The position numbers and the translations under genes are program-made. The notes beneath the pieces are model-generated. The model searched no databases. It was not told where the DNA came from and was given only the letters and a program-made list of their open reading frames with translations. 64,000 bases of DNA from Phaeodactylibacter xiamenensis (GTDB taxonomy: Bacteria; Bacteroidota; Bacteroidia; Chitinophagales; Saprospiraceae): the NCBI RefSeq assembly GCF_000759025.1, contig NZ_JPOS01000010.1, forward strand, positions 244,233-308,232, read 5' to 3'. Shown in pieces: positions 1 through 10,427 of this stretch (position 1 is the first letter of the stretch; each line of letters begins with the position of its first letter).

Positions 1-1
1 C

Positions 2-3000
2 CCTGCCAACGGAGACCTTTACTGGACCACTAATGCGGCCATTCTGACCTCGAAAGTCAACGGTATTGATGCACAGGTCCTTATGGATTGGGCGTCCTCT
101 CCCCTTACGCTCCCTCCAAACAGCAATTATGGCAGAGCTATTGCTCTTGATGCCACCAATCAAAAAATGTACTTCACCGATGCGGGCAACATCCTTCGCG
201 CCAACCTCGATGGCTCAGGGCTGGAAACCATTGTGGATGAAGCATCAGATATTATCGAAATTGAGCTCGACGTAACCGCCCAACTCCTCTACTGGTCTAA
301 CGCAGAGGGGCAGCTCAACTCGGCTACATTTGATGGGGATAATATTTCGATCGTTTCTGATGGCACGTTGGCAGATGGCATCGGGGATCTTGGGATTTTC
401 AATACCGCCTCCACCAATCCGCCACTTCCCACCGTGACCATTTCCGGAACGAACTGTAGCACGGTAGGCTATGCCATTGATGGGGTGTACACCTATGACG
501 AGGATTTGACACTCGCGACTGGAGTTACCATCTTCACCCATGAAAACCAGTTGCTGCTTTTGCTCAAAGATCATCTGCTCAACATCAATGGCTGGCATAT
601 CCTATTTGCTGATGGTAGTGGCTTATTTTACTCCAATCCCAATCAGACGGAATGGCCACCAACCGATGGATGGATACTGAACGGTAATGGTCCGGATTTT
701 TGTAATGAGCTTCCTACGCTAACCGGCTACGTCATCCCCTCCTGCACTGCTACCTTAACAGCTGGCTCCGATACCCAATCTGCTTGCGCGCTGGAGGAAA
801 TCATTGAAGTCTCCTATAGTACCACTGGAGTGACTGGCCTTACCGAAACCGCCAACCTGGTAACCGGTATGTTTGGGCTGCCCGATGGGGTAAGTGCCGT
901 TTGGAGCGACGACCAGCTAACGATCTATGGAGCACCTACGGAAACAGGGATATTCAATTATGCTATTCCGCTTTGGGGCTGTACCGACCTGACGGTTGCC
1001 GGCACGATTACCGTAGACCCCTGCGGTGGCCTGCAGGCCGGCTGTACTGACCCGACAGTACCACTGGGAAATGACGGTACGGTAGAAATCACCCCCGCAC
1101 AGGTGGAGGAAGGCACCATTGCCTTAGACGGCATCGCCAGCCTTTCCCTCGATCAAAGCTCATTCGACTGCTCCCACATCGGCAGCGACAACCCGGTGGT
1201 ATTAACTGTCACCGACTTAGACGGAGACGAAAGCACCTGTGCGGCGAACGTAACCATCCTGGACGAAACGCCTCCCGAAGCGGTTTGCCAGGATATTATC
1301 ATTTCCACAGATGCCACAGGCAACGCCACCATTAGCCCTTCCGATTTAGACAATGGGTCTACTGATGCCTGTACCTCCGACCTTGGCTTCACCGTAGATA
1401 TGGCAACCTTTGATTGTGCCGATACGGAGGTGATGGTTACGCTGACTGTGACTGATGATTCGGACAATCAGAGTACCTGCATGGCTACCGTTACTGTTCA
1501 GGATCAGGTGGCGCCAACAGCTGTCTGTCAGGATATTGCCGTTCAGTTGGATGCATCGGGCAACGGCAGCTTTATGCCTCAGCAAGCCGATGATGGCTCT
1601 GCGGATAACTGTTCCGACAACCTGACTTTTGAAGCCAGTCAGAGTAGTTTTGACTGTGCGGATCTTGGGGATGTGCCTATTATGCTGTTCGTCAGTGATG
1701 GCAGCCCTCATTCCGGTTCGGGTAGCTGTATGGCTACCGTAACGGTACAGGACCTGATCCCTCCACAGGCTGTTTGCACCCCTGCCACCGTTAGCCTGGA
1801 TGAGAACGGACAGGGCACGCTCCCTACTTTCGCCATTGACGGCGGCTCTACGGACAACTGCAGTACCCTTCAAATTGCAGCAAGCAAAAACAACTTCGAC
1901 TGTGCCGGCCTGGGAGCACAGGACGTCATCCTCACTGTGACCGATGGCAGCAACAATACAGACAACTGTACTGCGAGTGTTACCGTAGTGGACGAATTGC
2001 CTCCTGTAGCCCTGTGCCAGGACCTGATACCGCTCACCCTGGACATCAGCGGGCAGGCGACACTCGAAGCCACAGATGTAGACGATGGCTCCTTTGATAA
2101 TTGCGGCATTACCCTCCGTTATCTCGACCGTACGACCTTCTCGTGTGAGGATGGGACATCACAGAATGTACTGCTTACGGTGGAAGATGAATCTGGCAAT
2201 TCGGCAACCTGCTGGACTACCGTATCCCTTAACGACATTACTCCTCCTACCGCACTTTGCCAGGACATCACTGTTGCTGTAGATGCAAATGGCCAGGCCG
2301 TTCTTGATGGCAGTAGCCTGGACGCCGGATCAACGGATAATTGCGGCATCGCATACTTCGAAGCCTCCCCTGCCGGACTAACCTGTAATGACATCGGATT
2401 CAACACCGTAATTCTGACCGTGAGAGATGAAACCTACGACAATTTTGCCAATTGTGTTGCTACGGTGACCGTTGTGGATGACACACCTCCTGAGGCGATT
2501 TGTATCCCTTCCAATACTTTTGCATTGGAGATTGACCCTGCCGGTGCCACACCCACTACACTCCATGCTGCTGATATTGATAACGGCTCCTTTGACGCAT
2601 GTGGCATTCAGGTACTTTCTGTGTCCCCTGCTATGTTTACCTGTGCAGATGTTGGGGCCGCCGATGTTACCCTAACCGTCACTGACCAGTCCGGGCTCAG
2701 TAGTTCCTGTACCACTTCGATTTCCATTGTAAACGCACTCATCGGGCAAGCCTGTGACGACGGTGATGATTGCACGCAAAATGACGTCTACGATGCAAAT
2801 TGCAACTGTGCGGGCGAACTGATTGATGAGGACAACAACGGCGTTTGCGATCTAAATGAGTGCACAAAACCTGTCGACCTGCAAGTTAGCAATATCACTT
2901 CAAACACAGCAGAGCTATCCTGGACAGAGGTGGGGGCGGCAGAAGAGTACCTGATCCGTTACCGCGTCAATGGCGGCCCTGCTAATAATGCCCTGTCTGC

Positions 3001-4384
3001 CAGCAACAGCTTTACGCTCAACAACCTGCCGGGAAGCGCTACAATAGATTGGCGGGTACGGTCGATCTGCCTGACCGGGCAATCCGCTTTTGAAAATGGG
3101 CCGGCGTTTGAAACGCTGTCAGATGACTGCCCCGATGCCGATGGAGATGGCATTTGTGATGCAGAGGATAACTGCCCGGATTTTGACGACACCCTCATCG
3201 GCCAACCCTGCGATGACGGCGACCCCTGTACCATCAATGACACCTATAGCAGCGACTGCGACTGCCTCGGTGCATTACTGGACGAAAACTTCAATGGAGA
3301 ATGCGACTTAGAGGAGCCCGAATGCGGCGCGCCCGAAAACCTCGCTGTCTCTAATGTAGGGCCCAACCAGGCAACCCTATCCTGGGAAGCCGTAATTGGT
3401 GCGGTGGAATACCGCCTGGGCTATGCACCGAACGGACAGGGCGGCTTTGTGCTTTCTGTCCCCTCAAATACACACACTTTAACCGGTCTTTCACCGGAAA
3501 CACTACACTTTTGGCAAATCCGGGCAAAATGCGATGGCGTTAATTCCCCAAATACGCCTGGCCCGGCGTTCACGACTGCTGCCGACGGTTGTCCCGATGC
3601 GGACCAGGACGGCATTTGCGATGCGGATGACCAGTGCCCGGGTACCGACGACAACATCATTGGTACGTCTTGCAATGACTTTGACAACTGCACACAGAAT
3701 GATGTCTACACTGCTGACTGTACATGTACAGGGACCCTGATTGACAATAACAACAACGGCATCTGTGACCTCGATGAGCTCTGCGATGCCCCCGGCAACC
3801 TGAGCAGCACCGCCCTCTCCCCCACCTCAGGGACGGTTTCCTGGGCTCCTGTACCCGGAGCCGTAGCTTACAAGCTGCAGTATTTGAGCCAGAGCACAGG
3901 AGTCGGGCAGCAGACCCTCTCCGGCAACAGCTACACTTTTGAAGGCTTCCCCGGAGGTGACCTTATACAGTGGCGGGTACGGACCATATGCGCCAATAGT
4001 AACTCCAGTTGGGAAGTAGGCCCTGCCCTGCAATTGCCCGTTGCCTTCCAGGGTACGCCCGAAGCAGGCAGGGGAACCCCAAAAAACCAAATCCAATTGC
4101 CCGACTGGCCCGCTATTGAGCAGCAACTTCAGGAGCTGAGCATTGAAGTTTTCCCTAATCCGGCCCGCCATCAGGCTACCTTGGTCTTGTCAAACCCCTT
4201 ACCGGAAGCAGAGGTGGTGGCCTACAGCCTGCTTGGGCAAGAACTGATGCGACAAAACCTGCGCGGCCAGCAGGTGCTGCAACTTAAGTTGGGCAGCTGG
4301 GCCATCAGGCATACCGCTGTTGTCATAGCGGTCTTTGAACCCGGGCAGCCGCCTAAAACACAAAAGCTGCTTTTGGCAGAATAG
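2..4384 (+). CDS. Giant T9SS-exported surface protein, 5' end outside window
   Basis: The reading frame is open to base 2, so the listed ORF start at 83 is only an internal Met; about 1460 residues are visible. In order: YWTD-like propeller segments (motifs LYW, KMYFTD), then about seven HYR-like beta repeats of roughly 80 aa, each with paired Cys and an ending like ATVTVQDxxPPxAVCQD (about residues 370-910), then three modules alternating a Cys-rich acidic calcium-binding-like segment (CPDADGDGICDAEDNCPD, thrombospondin type 3 style) with an FN3-like domain, and a C-terminal T9SS type A sorting domain beginning IEVFPNPARHQATLVL. Family knowledge: such proteins are exported by T9SS and anchored to or released from the cell surface, often as adhesins. 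The ligand is unknown. The Cys pairs suggest an oxidised extracellular protein. Confidence 0.88.
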   Translation, partial: PANGDLYWTTNAAILTSKVNGIDAQVLMDWASSPLTLPPNSNYGRAIALDATNQKMYFTDAGNILRANLDGSGLETIVDEASDIIEIELDVTAQLLYWSNAEGQLNSATFDGDNISIVSDGTLADGIGDLGIFNTASTNPPLPTVTISGTNCSTVGYAIDGVYTYDEDLTLATGVTIFTHENQLLLLLKDHLLNINGWHILFADGSGLFYSNPNQTEWPPTDGWILNGNGPDFCNELPTLTGYVIPSCTATLTAGSDTQSACALEEIIEVSYSTTGVTGLTETANLVTGMFGLPDGVSAVWSDDQLTIYGAPTETGIFNYAIPLWGCTDLTVAGTITVDPCGGLQAGCTDPTVPLGNDGTVEITPAQVEEGTIALDGIASLSLDQSSFDCSHIGSDNPVVLTVTDLDGDESTCAANVTILDETPPEAVCQDIIISTDATGNATISPSDLDNGSTDACTSDLGFTVDMATFDCADTEVMVTLTVTDDSDNQSTCMATVTVQDQVAPTAVCQDIAVQLDASGNGSFMPQQADDGSADNCSDNLTFEASQSSFDCADLGDVPIMLFVSDGSPHSGSGSCMATVTVQDLIPPQAVCTPATVSLDENGQGTLPTFAIDGGSTDNCSTLQIAASKNNFDCAGLGAQDVILTVTDGSNNTDNCTASVTVVDELPPVALCQDLIPLTLDISGQATLEATDVDDGSFDNCGITLRYLDRTTFSCEDGTSQNVLLTVEDESGNSATCWTTVSLNDITPPTALCQDITVAVDANGQAVLDGSSLDAGSTDNCGIAYFEASPAGLTCNDIGFNTVILTVRDETYDNFANCVATVTVVDDTPPEAICIPSNTFALEIDPAGATPTTLHAADIDNGSFDACGIQVLSVSPAMFTCADVGAADVTLTVTDQSGLSSSCTTSISIVNALIGQACDDGDDCTQNDVYDANCNCAGELIDEDNNGVCDLNECTKPVDLQVSNITSNTAELSWTEVGAAEEYLIRYRVNGGPANNALSASNSFTLNNLPGSATIDWRVRSICLTGQSAFENGPAFETLSDDCPDADGDGICDAEDNCPDFDDTLIGQPCDDGDPCTINDTYSSDCDCLGALLDENFNGECDLEEPECGAPENLAVSNVGPNQATLSWEAVIGAVEYRLGYAPNGQGGFVLSVPSNTHTLTGLSPETLHFWQIRAKCDGVNSPNTPGPAFTTAADGCPDADQDGICDADDQCPGTDDNIIGTSCNDFDNCTQNDVYTADCTCTGTLIDNNNNGICDLDELCDAPGNLSSTALSPTSGTVSWAPVPGAVAYKLQYLSQSTGVGQQTLSGNSYTFEGFPGGDLIQWRVRTICANSNSSWEVGPALQLPVAFQGTPEAGRGTPKNQIQLPDWPAIEQQLQELSIEVFPNPARHQATLVLSNPLPEAEVVAYSLLGQELMRQNLRGQQVLQLKLGSWAIRHTAVVIAVFEPGQPPKTQKLLLAE

Positions 4385-4409
4385 AGGCACAGCACGGTGG
4401 AGCCTGCTC

Positions 4410-4439
4410 CGGAACTAAACCACGGTCAGTTCCGTTTTT
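4410..4439 (+). terminator. Rho-independent terminator after the giant surface protein
   Basis: A 7-bp stem CGGAACT/AGTTCCG with an 11-base loop is followed by TTTTT. It lies 25 bp after the stop codon of the preceding gene and before the next start, so the 4462 gene probably has its own promoter. Confidence 0.6.
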
Positions 4440-4461
4440 ATAGCGTAAAGCAAACCAATCA

Positions 4462-5001
4462 ATGAGCAAGCTCCGCCATTTTTTCCAACGTCTGGGCTGG
4501 CTGAAACCGGACCCGCCGGAGGCAGCAGAACCATCAAAGCCCTTTTTGGAAGAGCTCAAAGCGGAATTGCGCAAGCGACTCGTAGGGTATTCCGCAACTC
4601 TTATCTTCGGAGCGATTGGGCTCATCTTTTTCCTAATGGGCGGATACATCGTTTATGATTGGATTCAGGATACTAAAGACCGCAGGCGCAACTTCCATGA
4701 GGTATGCATCGATGGATATGTGCTTGACACCTATGAAGGTACTGCTGTTGAAAATGCTATGGTTTTCATTGAAGGCAATTCGGAGTGGACAGATCAATCC
4801 AATACCAGTGGCTATTTTCGTATTTGTATCAACATCCCGAAAACTCAGGCAACCGTCAACCTAACGATTGAAAAAGCAGGTTACATCAGGCAGTATTACC
4901 ATCAGGTATCCGTGCCAGATAACCCTCATACCGAGAAAAATATTCAGCATTTCAACCTGACAAATGTTAAAAATGTGGAGGACGAGCCCTTCCCGCACTA
5001 A
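4462..5001 (+). CDS. Single-pass membrane protein with carboxypeptidase-regulatory-like domain
   Basis: 179 aa. A basic N-terminal cytoplasmic stretch is followed by one transmembrane helix at about residues 43-67 (ATLIFGAIGLIFFLMGGYIV) and then an outward-facing beta domain. The segment VCIDGYVLDTYEGTAVENAM with the later TSGYF resembles the CarboxypepD_reg/PEGA-type beta-sandwich often found in Bacteroidota envelope proteins. No catalytic residues are seen. The next gene (5090) has the same plan of one hydrophobic helix followed by a possible carboxypeptidase-regulatory-like domain, which suggests a pair. Function unknown; the domain call is from residue pattern only. Confidence 0.65.
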   Translation: MSKLRHFFQRLGWLKPDPPEAAEPSKPFLEELKAELRKRLVGYSATLIFGAIGLIFFLMGGYIVYDWIQDTKDRRRNFHEVCIDGYVLDTYEGTAVENAMVFIEGNSEWTDQSNTSGYFRICINIPKTQATVNLTIEKAGYIRQYYHQVSVPDNPHTEKNIQHFNLTNVKNVEDEPFPH

Positions 5002-5089
5002 AACTGCGTTCTTTTATTGACATTACATTTGATTTCCAGTATCTTATGCCGCATCACCTAAAAACCTCCATGCAAAACTGAACGTCCCA

Positions 5090-5734
5090 ATGACTCCGAA
5101 AAAATCACTGCTCACAGTTACAGCCCTTCTTCTGGCCGCCTGGATTGTGTTCTCTGCCCTCAATCCGGGAGATACTTCGTATGTCATCATCGCAAAGTTT
5201 GATGGCATCTATGGCAACCCTGCCGGCGCTCAGGTCTATATCACTCAAGAGCGTGAACTAATCTCCAAATTCAACAAAAACCACGATTTCCATTCTTGCC
5301 AGCTAGGGCACGGGGGCACATTAAATACGGAATTCAGGGGAGTACCGAACCGGGAGACCTTTATTTACATCCTTAAAGAAGGTTTCGTGCCAGCGCGTTA
5401 CTCTTTTATGCCTGGCGATCCGTTGACAGATCAGGAAATCGGGGAGGTAGCCCTGGTAAGTTACCCGGCGAAGCAGCAGCCTGCAATAACAGACCGCCCG
5501 CAAGTGCCATGCAGCGGGCAACTGGCTGACAACCCGAAACTGGCAGAGGTACAATACCTCGAAAACTTCCGCCCGGTAACTGACTTTCACTGTGAGGACA
5601 ATAGCCACACCATTGTCTTTCAGGGAAAGCTTATTCAGTCCGGGCAACTAGTGCATCAGCAAGACTTCTCCATCATTTACCCGCCTCATCAACAGATGGG
5701 CGTGCTGCGAACAGGAACAAGCCGGGGGAAGTAA
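5090..5734 (+). CDS. Uncharacterised secreted or membrane-anchored protein
   Basis: 214 aa with an N-terminal hydrophobic helix (LLTVTALLLAAWIVFSAL) that acts as signal peptide or anchor. The stretch around residues 25-110 (FDGIYGNPAGAQVYI ... TFIYILKEGFVPARYSF) looks like a regulatory-like beta-sandwich as in the gene before it. Four Cys in the mature part may form disulfides. It ends 15 bp before the stop of the convergent OmpA-family gene. I do not recognise a specific family. Confidence 0.6.
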   Translation: MTPKKSLLTVTALLLAAWIVFSALNPGDTSYVIIAKFDGIYGNPAGAQVYITQERELISKFNKNHDFHSCQLGHGGTLNTEFRGVPNRETFIYILKEGFVPARYSFMPGDPLTDQEIGEVALVSYPAKQQPAITDRPQVPCSGQLADNPKLAEVQYLENFRPVTDFHCEDNSHTIVFQGKLIQSGQLVHQQDFSIIYPPHQQMGVLRTGTSRGK

Positions 5735-5749
5735 CTCCCCCAACACAGT

Positions 5750-8377
5750 CTAATCTTTATCATCCGGAAGCAACAGGCGAATCTCCACCCGGCGGTTTTT
5801 AGCCCGCCCGGCTTCCGTATCGTTTTTCGCCACCGGCATACCAGAGCCTCTCCCGACTGGTCTTAGGCGTTCTTCAGGCAGTCCAAGATTCCGCAAATGG
5901 CTGGACACCGACTCCGCCCGCTCTTTTGAAAGGCGCAGGTTGTAAGGCTCTGCCCCTTCCTGATCAGTATGACCGGATATTTCCAGTACCCAAGTACGGT
6001 CCTTCACCAATTCAAACAATTGCTGAAGGTTGAAATAGGAGGTAGAATCCAATTGTGCACCATTTGTAGGGAAATAAACTTCTATGGGTGCCGCTTTGCC
6101 CTCCTGTACCATAGCCTTGAGGGTCACGACATCCATCGTGTCATTTAACCGGACCACCTCTTTGCCTGCGGGTAGTTCAGCAACTGCAGACTTGGGGAAA
6201 ATGCCCGGACGGTTCACCTCAAACTTCACCTGTGCCACAGAATCCGGCAGCACATACTGGAACCGGCCATTAGGCTGAGCAGACACCTCGGCAATCACCG
6301 CGTTCGATTTGGCATCCCGAATAACGATTTTGGTATCACTGGTAATAGGATATTCGCTAGTCACTGCTCCGATTACTGTCTTCTGACGCTGGGGTCGTGC
6401 AGCTTCCGGAATGCCCGTAGCGTAGAGGTCACTATGGTAACTCCACCCCAAATCATCGGAGGAGAGATAGCCAATACTTCCGGAAGGGCTTAACGAAAGA
6501 TTGTACCCCCAGTCGTGGTAAATGGAATTAATTTCTTTTCCCAAATTGACAGGCTCCGTCCAGTTGCGCCAGGTGTCATCCAGCCGGCGGCACATAAAGA
6601 CATCAGTTTCGCCAAGGCCACCGTGCCCGCTGGAGCTGAAGTAGAAAGTCTTCCCATCAGCATGCAGGAAGGGGGAACGCTCCTGTTCATCGGTATTGAT
6701 AGCAGGACCGATGGGAAAAGGATGCCCGAACCGCCCGTCTTTTTGCCTTAAGGCGACGAAGATGTCAATATCCGAGGGGCGGTACAGATTCTCCAGGGCC
6801 TCTTTGGAGGCAGCAAAGATGAGCGCATTCCCATCCGGTGACAGCACGGCCCTGCCCAGCCAGGGAAAGGCATTCACCTCGCTCTTCAGGGAATCAGCGG
6901 GGCTCCAGCCATCAATTGAACGGCGGCTGGTGAATAGCTTACCGTTGCGGAAAAGCAGCATGGTGTTCCCATCGGCAGTGATGGACAATGGTGCTTCATT
7001 CTGCTCCGTGGACAGAGAGGCAACTACTTTAGGCTGCTGCCATTTTCCAGATTCATAGTCGTAGGTGGACTCCAGGATTTCAGTGCCCATTTCAGCATCA
7101 GGGCTGGAATAGTACAGGACTTCACCCGATACATCAATCACTGGTGAACGTTCATTGCGGCCGGTATTCAGCTCGTCGATTGGGTAAAGGTGCAGGCTAT
7201 CTGCAGGCCGGCTCAGTATAGCGGTTGCATCTTCCACCCAGCGCTCTTTGGTGGTATAGTATACAAAATTAGCCCGGCAGCCGGGCGGGCGCTCATCCGG
7301 GAACTGAGGGCCACAGGCGCTGATGAGGCGGATCGCGGACGCCCATGCCTTATCACGGCGCAATTGCTCCACCACCCGTTGCATCAGCACGTAGGTACGC
7401 TGTGCCGGTGCCCCGCGGTTGATGACTTCAATGAGTCCGTCTATGTCATCGGGCGCAAGGCCCCATCGCATCTGATTATTGACTTTGGTAAAACTACGGA
7501 CCTCCTGAAGGCGGGCGGCCTGTACCTCCGTCAACGCGCTTTGATCAATACCGGACAGCTGACGAGCCACCGCCTCTGATGCAAAATCATTAATCATAGA
7601 GAGCGGGTAATCATTCAGAAAATCGAGTAAAGCCCCAATACCGGGTGATTTAGCAGCCTCTACAAAGGCATCAAGATAGCACTCAGCGGCAATCCAATGG
7701 CTGGGATGGTCTTCTGCCATTTTTTTCAAATCTCCCAATTCATAGGCTTTGAGGAAAGACCGGAGCAACTGACCTTTGATACGGTTTTCAAAGCCCAGAT
7801 GATTTTTGCGCAGTAGGTCCCCATGCCGGTTAACCAAAGCTGTGAGGGTTTTGTAAGATAATGAATTAAGACGTTCCATTTCTGCATTTACAATAAAGCT
7901 CCGGACACCTTCTGCCCGGCGTTGATTGAAGCGGGACAGGGGCGGCACCTCATCCATAAACTGATCGTATGCCAGAATTTCACCTTGCTCCTTTAGCAAA
8001 CCCATAGCCAATTTAACCATATCCGACTGCGCACGCCTGAGGGTATTTGGGCTCACGCCGAGCTTACGTTGTTTGCGCTGTTTTTTGGAAGGAAGCGATT
8101 GATAGATAGAATCGGCAGCACTGATATAACTCAGCGCAGACTGGATGTCAGACAGGGAAATCGTCTCCTCTAAAGTCAGCAGATGGCCCATTTCCAAATG
8201 AGCAGCAGCGCCCCACTTAGCATGAGAAAGATGTCGCTCAAAAGCTGCTGCTGCCTCGTCGTAGGCTTTAGCGTTGATGTACTTGCGCCCTTTTTTGACT
8301 TGACCGAAAAGTGGGAAAGCAAGCAGGCCACAGAGCACTATAAAGACTGCGGGCCTGAGGGAGGGTAGATATCGCAT
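5750..8377 (-). CDS. OmpA-family envelope protein with PD40 propeller repeats
   Basis: 875 aa with signal peptide (FIVLCGLLAFPLFGQ). The first third is helical and TPR-like; then WD40-like PD40 repeats (motifs NERSPVIDVSGEVLYYSS, ERSPFLHADGKTFYFSSSG); then a short beta-sandwich; and a C-terminal OmpA peptidoglycan-binding domain of about 115 aa with VLEISGHTDQEG, NLRLSKERAESV and NRRVEIRL. The same order of domains occurs in PorE-like proteins that tie the type IX secretion machinery to peptidoglycan, which would fit a window with many T9SS substrates, but the helical N-terminus is unusually long and assignment to PorE itself is inference. Transcribed divergently from aspS. Confidence 0.85.
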   Translation of the reverse strand: MRYLPSLRPAVFIVLCGLLAFPLFGQVKKGRKYINAKAYDEAAAAFERHLSHAKWGAAAHLEMGHLLTLEETISLSDIQSALSYISAADSIYQSLPSKKQRKQRKLGVSPNTLRRAQSDMVKLAMGLLKEQGEILAYDQFMDEVPPLSRFNQRRAEGVRSFIVNAEMERLNSLSYKTLTALVNRHGDLLRKNHLGFENRIKGQLLRSFLKAYELGDLKKMAEDHPSHWIAAECYLDAFVEAAKSPGIGALLDFLNDYPLSMINDFASEAVARQLSGIDQSALTEVQAARLQEVRSFTKVNNQMRWGLAPDDIDGLIEVINRGAPAQRTYVLMQRVVEQLRRDKAWASAIRLISACGPQFPDERPPGCRANFVYYTTKERWVEDATAILSRPADSLHLYPIDELNTGRNERSPVIDVSGEVLYYSSPDAEMGTEILESTYDYESGKWQQPKVVASLSTEQNEAPLSITADGNTMLLFRNGKLFTSRRSIDGWSPADSLKSEVNAFPWLGRAVLSPDGNALIFAASKEALENLYRPSDIDIFVALRQKDGRFGHPFPIGPAINTDEQERSPFLHADGKTFYFSSSGHGGLGETDVFMCRRLDDTWRNWTEPVNLGKEINSIYHDWGYNLSLSPSGSIGYLSSDDLGWSYHSDLYATGIPEAARPQRQKTVIGAVTSEYPITSDTKIVIRDAKSNAVIAEVSAQPNGRFQYVLPDSVAQVKFEVNRPGIFPKSAVAELPAGKEVVRLNDTMDVVTLKAMVQEGKAAPIEVYFPTNGAQLDSTSYFNLQQLFELVKDRTWVLEISGHTDQEGAEPYNLRLSKERAESVSSHLRNLGLPEERLRPVGRGSGMPVAKNDTEAGRAKNRRVEIRLLLPDDKD

Positions 8378-8403
8378 GTTTACCGGGGTTGTTCAATGAT
8401 TTT

Positions 8404-8411
8404 CAAATATA
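8404..8411 (-). promoter_or_regulatory. Bacteroidota -7 element for the OmpA-family gene
   Basis: On the minus strand TATATTTG matches the TAnnTTTG -7 consensus exactly, about 27 bp before the ATG. A clear TTTG at -33 is not seen, so the call is moderate. Confidence 0.4.
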
Positions 8412-8556
8412 TAATTTTTTCGTGAAATCCTGACTTCCGATACATGGTCTTTGTCCAAATACCACAAGGGCCCTTAAAAGGAATATACCCTCTTACTACC
8501 GCCACAAAATCACCAGAATACTATAATTTCCAATAGGACAGCCCCCGCAAATTCCC

Positions 8557-8564
8557 TACTTTTG
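8557..8564 (+). promoter_or_regulatory. Bacteroidota -7 element for aspS
   Basis: TACTTTTG matches TAnnTTTG exactly and lies 72 bp upstream of the aspS ATG, giving a leader of about 65 nt. The -33 box is weak. Confidence 0.45.
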
Positions 8565-8636
8565 TGGCTTCTTAGCGACGGAGAAGAAATTTCCGTCACA
8601 CTGCTTAAGCATCCCTGAACTCAAAACAAACAACGC

Positions 8637-10406
8637 ATGTACCGTACTCATACCTGCGGAGAGCTCCGCATATCCCATGTTGGCCAGGAAGTGACCCTTA
8701 GCGGGTGGGCGCAAACCGTGCGCGACAAAGGCTATATGGTTTTCATTGACCTGCGCGACCGCTATGGCGTGACGCAACTGCTGTTCAATGAAGATATCTC
8801 TTCTCCTGAATTGCTGGCAAAAGCCCGGGAAGTAGGCCGCGAATTCGTGCTGCAAGCCAAGGGCAAAGTAGCAGAGCGGACTTCCAAAAACGATAAGATC
8901 CCAACGGGTGAAGTGGAGATTGAAGTCACCGAACTGACCATTCTGAATGCGTCAAAGGTGCCTCCCTTTACCATTGAGGCCGAAAGCGACGGGGGCGATG
9001 ACCTGCGTATGAAGTACCGCTACCTCGACCTGCGCCGCGGGCCCGTACAGGAAAATATTATGTTCCGCAGCCGCCTGGCGATTGAGACCCGCAAGCACCT
9101 GTCGGATGAGGGCTTCCTCGAAATTGAGACACCATTCCTCATCAAGAGTACGCCGGAGGGGGCACGCGACTTTGTCGTGCCTTCCCGTATGAACCCCGGG
9201 CAGTTCTATGCGCTGCCGCAGAGCCCGCAGACCTTCAAGCAAATCCTGATGGTCTCCGGTTTTGATAAGTACTTCCAGATTGTGAAGTGCTTCCGGGATG
9301 AGGACCTGCGTGCCGACCGGCAGCCGGAGTTTACGCAGATTGACTGCGAAATGGCTTTTGTAACCCAGGAGCAGGTGCTCAACACCTTCGAAGGACTGAC
9401 CCGCCACCTTTTTAAAACCCTTAAGGGTATTGAACTGCCTGAATTCCCACGCATGTCCTACGACGAGGCGATGACCCGCTTTGGTTCTGACAAACCGGAC
9501 TTGCGCTTCGGCATGGAATTCACAGAACTGAATGACGTAGCGCAAAATAAAGGCTTCAAGGTTTTTGACAGCGTTGAGCTGATCGTGGGCATCGTGGCTG
9601 AAGGCTGCGCCGAGTACTCCCGCAAGCAGGTAGACGAGCTTACAAAGTGGATGCAGCGCCCGCAGATCGGCGCAAAGGGGCTGGTTTACGTCAAGTACAA
9701 TGAAGATGGTACTTTCAAGTCTTCTGTAGATAAATTTTTCTCCGCCGAAGACCTCAAAGTCTGGGCGGACAAAATGGGTGCCAAGCCTGGCGATCTGATG
9801 CTCGTCCTGGCCGGCGAAACTGACAAAACCCGCAAGCAGCTCAACGAACTCCGCCTGGAGATGGGCCGCCGCCTCGGCCTGATGAAGGAGGGCGACTTCA
9901 AACCGCTTTGGGTAGTCGACTTCCCCCTCCTGGAATGGGATGAAGAAACCGAACGCTTCTACGCCATGCACCACCCCTTCACTTCTCCGAAGAAGGAGGA
10001 TGTGGCACGCATGCTGGATGGAGACCATGAGACCATGAAGGCCCTGCGCGCCGATGCTTATGACCTGGTCATCAATGGGTCAGAAATTGGCGGAGGCTCC
10101 ATCCGTATCCACGACCGGAAGCTGCAGGAGCGCAACTTTAAACTTCTCGGCTTCACAGACGAAGAGGCAGAAGCGCAGTTTGGCTTCCTTATGGGCGCCT
10201 TCGAATACGGTGCGCCGCCCCACGGTGGCATTGCCTTCGGTTTTGACCGCCTGTGCGCCGTGATGAACGGGCAGAGTTCTATCCGGGACTTCATCGCTTT
10301 CCCCAAAAATAACATGGGCCGCGATATGATGATCGATGCCCCCGCTCCGGTGCACACAGAGCAGCTTGATGAGTTGTACCTGGCGCAAAAGCAGATTGAA
10401 GAATAA
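8637..10406 (+). CDS. aspS: Aspartate--tRNA ligase
   Basis: 589 aa, the normal length for the bacterial type. An N-terminal OB-fold anticodon-binding domain ([20 protein letters not shown]) is followed by the class II core: motif 2 in [20 protein letters not shown], motif 3 in [13 protein letters not shown], with the bacterial GAD insertion domain between them. It charges tRNA-Asp in the cytoplasm. The GHHH-type segment MHHPFTSP matches the family. Followed after 21 bp by the aldehyde dehydrogenase, so the two are probably cotranscribed. A 358-aa antisense ORF over this gene is a shadow. Confidence 0.97.
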   Translation: MYRTHTCGELRISHVGQEVTLSGWAQTVRDKGYMVFIDLRDRYGVTQLLFNEDISSPELLAKAREVGREFVLQAKGKVAERTSKNDKIPTGEVEIEVTELTILNASKVPPFTIEAESDGGDDLRMKYRYLDLRRGPVQENIMFRSRLAIETRKHLSDEGFLEIETPFLIKSTPEGARDFVVPSRMNPGQFYALPQSPQTFKQILMVSGFDKYFQIVKCFRDEDLRADRQPEFTQIDCEMAFVTQEQVLNTFEGLTRHLFKTLKGIELPEFPRMSYDEAMTRFGSDKPDLRFGMEFTELNDVAQNKGFKVFDSVELIVGIVAEGCAEYSRKQVDELTKWMQRPQIGAKGLVYVKYNEDGTFKSSVDKFFSAEDLKVWADKMGAKPGDLMLVLAGETDKTRKQLNELRLEMGRRLGLMKEGDFKPLWVVDFPLLEWDEETERFYAMHHPFTSPKKEDVARMLDGDHETMKALRADAYDLVINGSEIGGGSIRIHDRKLQERNFKLLGFTDEEAEAQFGFLMGAFEYGAPPHGGIAFGFDRLCAVMNGQSSIRDFIAFPKNNMGRDMMIDAPAPVHTEQLDELYLAQKQIEE

Positions 10407-10427
10407 GATAAAAACCAAATTATACCT

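Noticed and set aside
8952-10028. 358-aa minus-strand ORF
   Set aside because: Antisense to aspS, low-complexity-like translation, no family signs; a shadow of a GC-rich codon pattern.
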